Shown piece by piece: positions 62,953 to 64,000 of a stretch of 64,000 nt of DNA. Position numbers and translations under genes: made by a program. This DNA is from an uncultured Bacteroidales bacterium. Its GTDB lineage: Bacteria; Bacteroidota; Bacteroidia; Bacteroidales; Lentimicrobiaceae. Location of the stretch: NCBI GenBank assembly GCA_937894795.1, contig CALCQV010000039.1, forward strand, positions 1 to 64,000, written 5' to 3'. Within the stretch, counting starts at the first letter, position 1. The number at the start of each line of letters is the position of its first letter. A model generated the notes under the pieces. The model was not told the DNA's origin. It was given only the letters and a program-made list of their open reading frames with translations, and did not search any database.

Positions 62953-63843
62953 ATGAGCACTATCACTATTGATCCAAATGCCGGTTTTTGTCCAGGGGTC
63001 ACTAAGGCAATCAACGTTGCCGGAAAGCTGCTTGAAGACAACACTGATGTGTATAGTCTGGGAGAGCTTGTACATTGTCCCGAGGAATTGAACCGACTGG
63101 AGGACAGTGGTTTAAAGATAATGTCTCTTGATGATCTTGATGAAGTGAATCATTCCAAAATTCTAATCAGGGCACACGGAGTTACTCCTGATACTCAATA
63201 TAAGCTTCAGATATCAAACAATGAGGTGGTTGATGCAACTTGCAGGATAGTTCAAAACCTTCAACAAAAGATAAAGATAAGCAGTCTGCGCATGCAGTCG
63301 ATCGGTGGACAAATTATCATATTTGGCAAGAGAAAGCATCCTGAAGTTGAGGGATTGATAGGCTACTGCTGCAGTAAAGTGGTCATTGTAGAAAAGGCTG
63401 ATGATATCTCAGGTATTGATCTCCATTCTCCAATGGACATATTTGCGCAAACGACTGTAAATGTTGCAGATTTTGAACACTTTATTTCAGTTTTATATGC
63501 ACGTTTGAAGGAATCAGGAATTAATGATGAGAATGTTCAGATTTTCAACACCATCTGTGGTAGTATAAAACATAGAGTGCCAAACTTGAAGTTATTTGCA
63601 CGGGAAAATGATGCCATAGTATTTGTTTCAGGTGAACAGAGTTCTAATGGAGCGTATTTATCCTCAATAAGCAAGGAGGTAAATGTAAATACCTATAAAA
63701 TATCTGATGAAAAGCAATTGAAGTCTGAGTGGTTTGAAGGTGTGCAGAAAATTGGAGTTACCGGTGCTGCATCAACCCCAATATGGTTATTGGAGAAGGT
63801 TGCCGCTGAAATTGAGCATTTAATTAGTCACAAAGCCGAATAA
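62953..63843 (+). CDS. ispH: 4-hydroxy-3-methylbut-2-enyl diphosphate reductase
   Basis: Starting at ATG 62953 gives 296 residues that open with D-P-N-A-G-F-C-P-G-V, the first cluster cysteine. The other cluster cysteines are in D-A-T-C-R and F-N-T-I-C-G. The usual G-E-L-V-H-N reads H-C here and D-A-T-C-P reads D-A-T-C-R, both small departures. The catalytic H-P-E-V-E-G and S-S-N-G segments are present. IspH makes IPP and DMAPP in the MEP pathway. Between porQ and ispH I recall cmk in Porphyromonas; it is missing here. Confidence 0.93.
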   Translation: MSTITIDPNAGFCPGVTKAINVAGKLLEDNTDVYSLGELVHCPEELNRLEDSGLKIMSLDDLDEVNHSKILIRAHGVTPDTQYKLQISNNEVVDATCRIVQNLQQKIKISSLRMQSIGGQIIIFGKRKHPEVEGLIGYCCSKVVIVEKADDISGIDLHSPMDIFAQTTVNVADFEHFISVLYARLKESGINDENVQIFNTICGSIKHRVPNLKLFARENDAIVFVSGEQSSNGAYLSSISKEVNVNTYKISDEKQLKSEWFEGVQKIGVTGAASTPIWLLEKVAAEIEHLISHKAE

Positions 63844-63893
63844 TAAAGCATTATTTTCAACTACTTTAAAGATCATCAACGAATTCTATAACC

Positions 63894-64000
63894 ATGTTCC
63901 TAAAAAATTTACAGCTTTATAATTTTAAGAACTATTCAGAGAACAGTTTTGCATTTTCTGACCATATCAACTGTTTCATCGGCGATAATGGTGAGGGTAA
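63894..64000 (+). CDS. recF: DNA replication and repair protein RecF, N-terminal part (cut by window edge)
   Basis: The frame starts with ATG 63894 and runs off the end, 35 full codons. M-F-L-K-N-L-Q-L-Y-N-F-K-N-Y and C-F-I-G-D-N-G-E-G-K (Walker A) are the standard RecF opening. RecF helps load RecA at gaps. The rest of the gene is outside the window. Confidence 0.85.
   Translation, partial: MFLKNLQLYNFKNYSENSFAFSDHINCFIGDNGEG

Noticed and set aside
1..64000. CRISPR array, insertion sequence, integron or defence island
   Set aside because: I saw no regular spaced repeats, transposase, integrase, or typical defence protein; base usage looks even throughout.

Overview
This window reads as an ordinary chromosomal stretch of a Bacteroidota (Bacteroidales-like) bacterium. 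The evidence is internal: type IX secretion parts (PorQ and two proteins with T9SS C-terminal sorting tails), a complete moxR-DUF58-batABCDE operon, a TonB-dependent receptor/DUF4249 pair, YbbR, DUF1573, DUF3078 and DUF5683 proteins, and many Bacteroidota-type -7 promoter boxes (TAnnTTTG). A radical-SAM HydE with both cysteine triads hints at [FeFe]-hydrogenase use. A partial cytochrome c at the left edge resembles the first subunit of alternative complex III, so respiration and H2 metabolism may coexist.

Layout. 1-900: partial cytochrome c and tRNA-Ser(CGA) with its terminator, minus strand. 1.1-7.3 kb: two PAS histidine kinases, a YtxH/holin-like/unknown envelope trio, a single-domain response regulator and an AraC-type regulator, all minus. 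7.5-10.5 kb: yaaA, mscL, a DUF3078 protein and a double TonB-C protein. 10.5-11.1 kb: gene-free stretch with a striking array of 11-bp units. 11.1-19.4 kb: the moxR-bat operon, minus. 19.6-25.3 kb: a secreted C1 peptidase, then two T9SS cargo genes on plus. 25.3-33.6 kb: small lipoprotein and outer-membrane protein (minus), ung, a FadL-type porin with a GDSL lipoprotein, an M23/LysM peptidase, hydE, and thyA-folA. 33.6-41.5 kb (minus): DUF4249/TonB receptor/periplasmic protein, dnaB, an FKBP isomerase and a DEDDy exonuclease. 41.6-44.7 kb: beta-propeller-like lipoprotein, mnmD, two unknowns. 44.8-53.8 kb (minus): lolA, ftsK, a GLPGLI-like protein, cyclophilin, lepB, dapB, a DUF5683 protein, parB and parA. 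54.2-64 kb (plus): nusB, GNAT, DUF1573, yajC, ybbR-like, coaE, aconitase, porQ, ispH and the start of recF.

Most of the region is housekeeping: envelope biogenesis (bat, lolA, lepB, yajC, porQ), chromosome replication and segregation (dnaB, ftsK, parAB, recF), nucleotide synthesis (thyA, folA) and central carbon metabolism (aconitase).

I found no phage, insertion sequence, CRISPR array or defence system. The most unusual features are lesions in otherwise conserved genes. The aconitase gene carries a perfect 38-bp inverted repeat that replaces about 3 conserved residues with 11, looking like a template-switch mutation. The response regulator has an in-frame TAA exactly before its conserved Lys-Pro, with an intact tail after it. 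The FKBP isomerase loses its last beta strand through an apparent small deletion and frameshift. These may be real mutations or assembly errors; raw reads would decide. The other notable structure is the palindromic array of nine 11-bp units at 10758-10868.
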